8,809 nucleotides of DNA. Source: Chloroflexota bacterium. Lineage in GTDB: Bacteria; Chloroflexota; UBA5177; JANWHV01. Under the pieces are notes generated by a model. That model was not told where the DNA came from. It made no database searches and worked only from the letters and a program-made list of their open reading frames with translations. Positions 5,869 through 8,809 of the stretch are shown here, one piece after another (within the stretch, counting starts at the first letter, position 1; each line of letters starts with the position of its first letter). Position numbers and translations under genes: made by a program. The stretch covers positions 1 to 8,809 of the forward strand of contig JAICHN010000212.1 of assembly GCA_025924845.1 (NCBI GenBank), given 5' to 3'.

Positions 5869-8809
5869 CCGATCCGGACCAGGTTGGGGCGCCGCCTCCG
5901 CCAAACTCAGCCCGCGACGCTTGGAGCGGGTTGGGAAACGCGGCGCCCATGCCGGGTCACCCGCCTTTGCGTGACACCACGCGCTCCTTGCGCGGCGCCA
6001 CCAATCTCAAGCGCATACAACTGCCCGCCGGCGTCTCGGCGCCGGCACTGGCCGATGAGGCTGTTGTCACTCCGCCCGAGCCCGCGCGCCAAACTCAGAC
6101 GGCGGACCTCCCACCGCATCGCGTGCCGCCCACCGGCTCACCCGACGGCCTGCCCGCGGTATCCCTACCGTCTCCGTTCGATACGACTCCCCTGGATACA
6201 TCGGCGCTTCCGGAGCGGGCCGAAGAAATCCCCTGGCCGAGCGAGATGGAAGTGCCCGTCGCTTGGGCAAGGCCCCACGGTGAGCCGGGGCAGTCCTCCC
6301 TGCCCCAGGCGCGATCGTGGCCCGCCCCGCCGTTTTCGCCCACGCCGTCGCGGATGGAAGACGAATGGCCCGCCGACCTATTCGTTGCCGATGCGCTTCC
6401 TTTGGCTCAGGAGGTCGCGACGGATGAGCCGGGCATCGGGGCGAAGCTTCCCGCGATCGACCTGGCCGCTCATGGCCCGGCTGAAGCGCCGGAACAGGTG
6501 AGCCCGGCCGGCTTACCGCCTTTGTTCCTCCCCGGTCTGGAAGAACCGATCGACTACTTTCCGATCAGCATGGAAGGGGACACCACGATCCGCCTTCCGC
6601 CCGAACCACTCTGGCCGACGGATGAGGCGGCCGACTCGATCCGACCCGAAGGATCCCTGGCGGAGATCACTGACCAGACTGCCCTCCTTCCACCGGCGGC
6701 GCCGGCGGACGAGGTATCCACGCTGGATTCATTCCTCGATAGTCAGAGCGAGCTTGCCCAGTGGAGGGCCGAAGCCGCTCATGCGGCGGTCCGCGCCAAT
6801 GCGGCGATGGATCCGGCCGGCAGGTCCGATGTGACGAAACCAACTGCCGACGACCTATCGACCGAATCGGATCCGGCCGATGAGGGACGCGCGGGCGGGT
6901 CGTTGTATGGCGGACTGGCCGAGCAGTTGCTCGAGGTATTCAAGGAAGAAGCGGTCGAGATGCTCGACCTCCTCCATAGCTCGCTGGAAACGCTGGAGCG
7001 CGGTCCCTCCGCAAGTGCGTTGATTGAGGCGCGACGGACCGTGCATACGATGAAGGGTAGCGCCCGCATGTGCGGCTTGCCCGCCATCACCGAGTTGGCA
7101 CATGGGTGCGAGGATCTGATCGGACAGCCCATGAGCGGCCAGGACAGCCTCACCCCTGCCATGGTCGCTCTCCTCTTCGAGGCCGAAACGGAGTTGCGGG
7201 CCGCGGTTACCCGTCCGGCCAGCGGACCCGGCTCCGATCAGAGCCTCCGTGCCCTGACCACCCGCCTGCGTGGCGCCCGTCTGCGTCCGCCAACCTCCGC
7301 CACGTTGCCGGCCGCCCCGGTCATGCGGGGCGCCGAGCCCGCGCCGGTGCGGCTCAATGAGCGGCAGGCTTTGCTGCGCCGGCCGGTTCTGACCTCGGTC
7401 TCGCCAACCAATAATCGCCTCGCGGTGGATCTTACCAAAATCGAGGCCGTGGTAGCCAAGGCCACGGAAATCATCGCCAACCGGGCCACGTCCCATGCCC
7501 TGGTCGAAACCCTGAGCGCTACGGTCGGCGAGTTGACGCACAATGTGCAGCGGTTACAACTGCTCGCCATGAACTTGCAATATCAGATCGCGAGCCAGGG
7601 ACTGGAAAGCACGGCCGAACAGGATCCTGACGGTCTGGCGCTGGAAACCTATGGTCCGATCAAGCAACTTATGCTGCAGTTACAGGAAGCGGTATCCGAC
7701 CAGCAGGCGCTGGTGCAGGAGGCACAGGACAGCGTGACCAACAAGCGGGCCCTGGCCTCCCTGGAAACGCGCCTCGATACCGATCTCCAGGCGTCGCTGA
7801 TGAGCATGAGGATGCTTCCACTCAGTCAACTTCGAGTCCGCCTGGACCAGGTGGTGCGTTCCGCCGCGGCCTCGGCGGAGCGTGAAGTGCAGTGGACCAT
7901 GGAAGGGCAGGAAACGGCGCTCGACAAGCACGTTTGTGATCGCCTATTCGAGCCCCTCATGCACTTGTTGCGCAACGCGGTTGGCCACGGCATCGAGCCG
8001 CCCGAGGAACGGGAAGCACAGGGCAAACCCCGCGCCGGATCCATTGTCGTCACCGCCGTGTTGGAGGGGAATCAGGTGGTGATCACGGTCAGTGACGACG
8101 GACGGGGGATCGACCCGGCGCGAATCGTGGCCAAAGCCATAGCCAAAGGCATCATCTCAGCCGAGCAAGCGACGACGCTTTCGCCCCGTGAACAGATGGA
8201 ACTGGTGTTCCGCCCCGGCTTCAGCACGGCCGAGGCGGTGACCGAACTGAGCGGACGCGGCATGGGCATGGAGATCATCCGCGAAAGCTGCACCCGCATG
8301 GGCGGCGCGATCACGATCGGGGGCCGCTCCCAGGGCGGCACGGTGATTACCCTTACCGTGCCGCTTACCCTCTCCATTGTGCATACGCTGTTGGTGCGGG
8401 ACGCGGGACGCGTTCTGGCCATCCCCGCCTCGCAGGTTGCGTCGGTCCATCTCGTCAACCCGGCGTCGATCGCCGGCCATGGCTTCGGGCAGGCAGTGCG
8501 TATCGGGCAGGCGCAGGTGCCGCTGTATTCGCTCCCCGGGTCCGACGCGGCGCGCCCCCGGAAAGGGGAGGATCAGGAACGGAGTGTCCTCCTCATTCCC
8601 TATCGCGGCAGGTATGCCGCCCTCATGGTCGATGAGCTGATCAACGAGGAGGACGCCATCGTCAAACCGCTGCCTTTGCTCCTTCAGGGCGTGGACCGTT
8701 TGCTGGGCGCCATCGTGCTGCCCGACGGCAAGCCCGCGCCGGTGATCAACCTTCCCCCGATCCTCAACACCCTCGCCGGTTCCGAGACCATCGCGCCCCC
8801 GCTGCCCAC
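5865..8809 (+). CDS. chpA: ChpA/PilL-like CheA histidine kinase, C-terminus outside window
   Basis: The frame is open to the right edge (981 codons). Residues 1-345 are a Pro/Ala-rich acidic stretch without recognisable domain. One HPt domain spans about 346-450, with HTMKGSARMCG and the phospho-accepting His394. A linker leads to a long helical dimerisation region (about 520-645) and the ATPase domain (about 645-835). The N box is HLLRNAVGHGIE (Arg703, Asn704, His708), the G1 box DDGRGID (744-750), the F box FRPGFS (from 782), and the G2 box GRGMGM (797-802). A CheW-like regulatory domain follows from about 835 to the edge. ATP-dependent phosphorylation of His394, then transfer to response regulators, is the known role of the family. 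A receiver domain often follows in ChpA/PilL, which would lie beyond the window. The order CheW, PilJ-like receptor, kinase supports the Pil-Chp type. The N box Asp usual in CheA is Gly here. A generic hybrid CheA is the alternative name. Confidence 0.88.
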   Translation, partial: MTDPDQVGAPPPPNSARDAWSGLGNAAPMPGHPPLRDTTRSLRGATNLKRIQLPAGVSAPALADEAVVTPPEPARQTQTADLPPHRVPPTGSPDGLPAVSLPSPFDTTPLDTSALPERAEEIPWPSEMEVPVAWARPHGEPGQSSLPQARSWPAPPFSPTPSRMEDEWPADLFVADALPLAQEVATDEPGIGAKLPAIDLAAHGPAEAPEQVSPAGLPPLFLPGLEEPIDYFPISMEGDTTIRLPPEPLWPTDEAADSIRPEGSLAEITDQTALLPPAAPADEVSTLDSFLDSQSELAQWRAEAAHAAVRANAAMDPAGRSDVTKPTADDLSTESDPADEGRAGGSLYGGLAEQLLEVFKEEAVEMLDLLHSSLETLERGPSASALIEARRTVHTMKGSARMCGLPAITELAHGCEDLIGQPMSGQDSLTPAMVALLFEAETELRAAVTRPASGPGSDQSLRALTTRLRGARLRPPTSATLPAAPVMRGAEPAPVRLNERQALLRRPVLTSVSPTNNRLAVDLTKIEAVVAKATEIIANRATSHALVETLSATVGELTHNVQRLQLLAMNLQYQIASQGLESTAEQDPDGLALETYGPIKQLMLQLQEAVSDQQALVQEAQDSVTNKRALASLETRLDTDLQASLMSMRMLPLSQLRVRLDQVVRSAAASAEREVQWTMEGQETALDKHVCDRLFEPLMHLLRNAVGHGIEPPEEREAQGKPRAGSIVVTAVLEGNQVVITVSDDGRGIDPARIVAKAIAKGIISAEQATTLSPREQMELVFRPGFSTAEAVTELSGRGMGMEIIRESCTRMGGAITIGGRSQGGTVITLTVPLTLSIVHTLLVRDAGRVLAIPASQVASVHLVNPASIAGHGFGQAVRIGQAQVPLYSLPGSDAARPRKGEDQERSVLLIPYRGRYAALMVDELINEEDAIVKPLPLLLQGVDRLLGAIVLPDGKPAPVINLPPILNTLAGSETIAPPLP

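Noticed and set aside
5884..6501. Plus-strand open frame of 205 codons in the kinase extension
   Set aside because: Arg/Pro-rich; the overlapping kinase frame has the ribosome site, the ATGA coupling and continues into clear kinase domains.
6855..7541. Minus-strand open frame of 228 codons
   Set aside because: It lies opposite the HPt domain of the kinase; Gly/Arg/Gln-rich shadow.

Overview
This window is GC-rich (roughly 60-65% by eye) and densely coded. It carries the first part of a chemosensory operon of the Pil-Chp (type IV pilus / twitching) kind, plus a divergent TPR gene, a Cys-rich gene and the N-terminal part of an alpha/beta hydrolase. Gene order (CheW-like, PilJ-like receptor, ChpA/PilL-like kinase), short spacings and clear Shine-Dalgarno sites suggest a gamma- or betaproteobacterium, or a member of the Acidithiobacillia. 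The species cannot be fixed from sequence alone. No RNA gene, CRISPR array, insertion sequence or attachment site was seen, and no stretch above 300 bases lacks a gene.

Left part (1-1249): an alpha/beta hydrolase on the minus strand runs off the left edge. Divergent from it is a gene for a small protein with 12 cysteines and two Cys-Trp motifs. The 219-base gap between them holds a perfect TATAAT box, an inverted repeat and an 11-base direct repeat, which looks like an operator-controlled promoter. The Cys-rich gene most likely starts at 578, not at the earlier ATG at 536, because 536 lies inside the TATAAT box.

Middle (1246-3168, minus): a 640-residue protein has an unrecognised N-terminal domain, four consecutive TPR units, a long Pro/Ala-rich linker and a fifth TPR at its C-terminus. 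Its stop codon overlaps that of the convergent Cys-rich gene in the four bases CTAG. It is divergent from the chemosensory operon across a 224-base gap holding a candidate promoter for each direction and a perfect 12-base palindrome.

Right part (3393-8809, plus): a tight operon of four genes. They are a PilI-like CheW coupling protein, a PilJ-like membrane receptor that has lost the usual large periplasmic domain, a 177-residue soluble protein that looks like an isolated receptor signalling tip, and a large ChpA/PilL-like CheA kinase that is cut by the right edge. The kinase has a long disordered N-terminal extension and one recognisable HPt domain instead of the multi-HPt array of Pseudomonas ChpA. 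In the inferred scheme, receptor and mini-receptor dock through CheW onto the kinase, which would phosphorylate response regulators encoded beyond the window or in its own unseen C-terminus. The most unusual points are the solitary receptor-tip protein and the sensor-less receptor, both with a degenerate hairpin that still keeps an Asn-Glu-Arg pattern.
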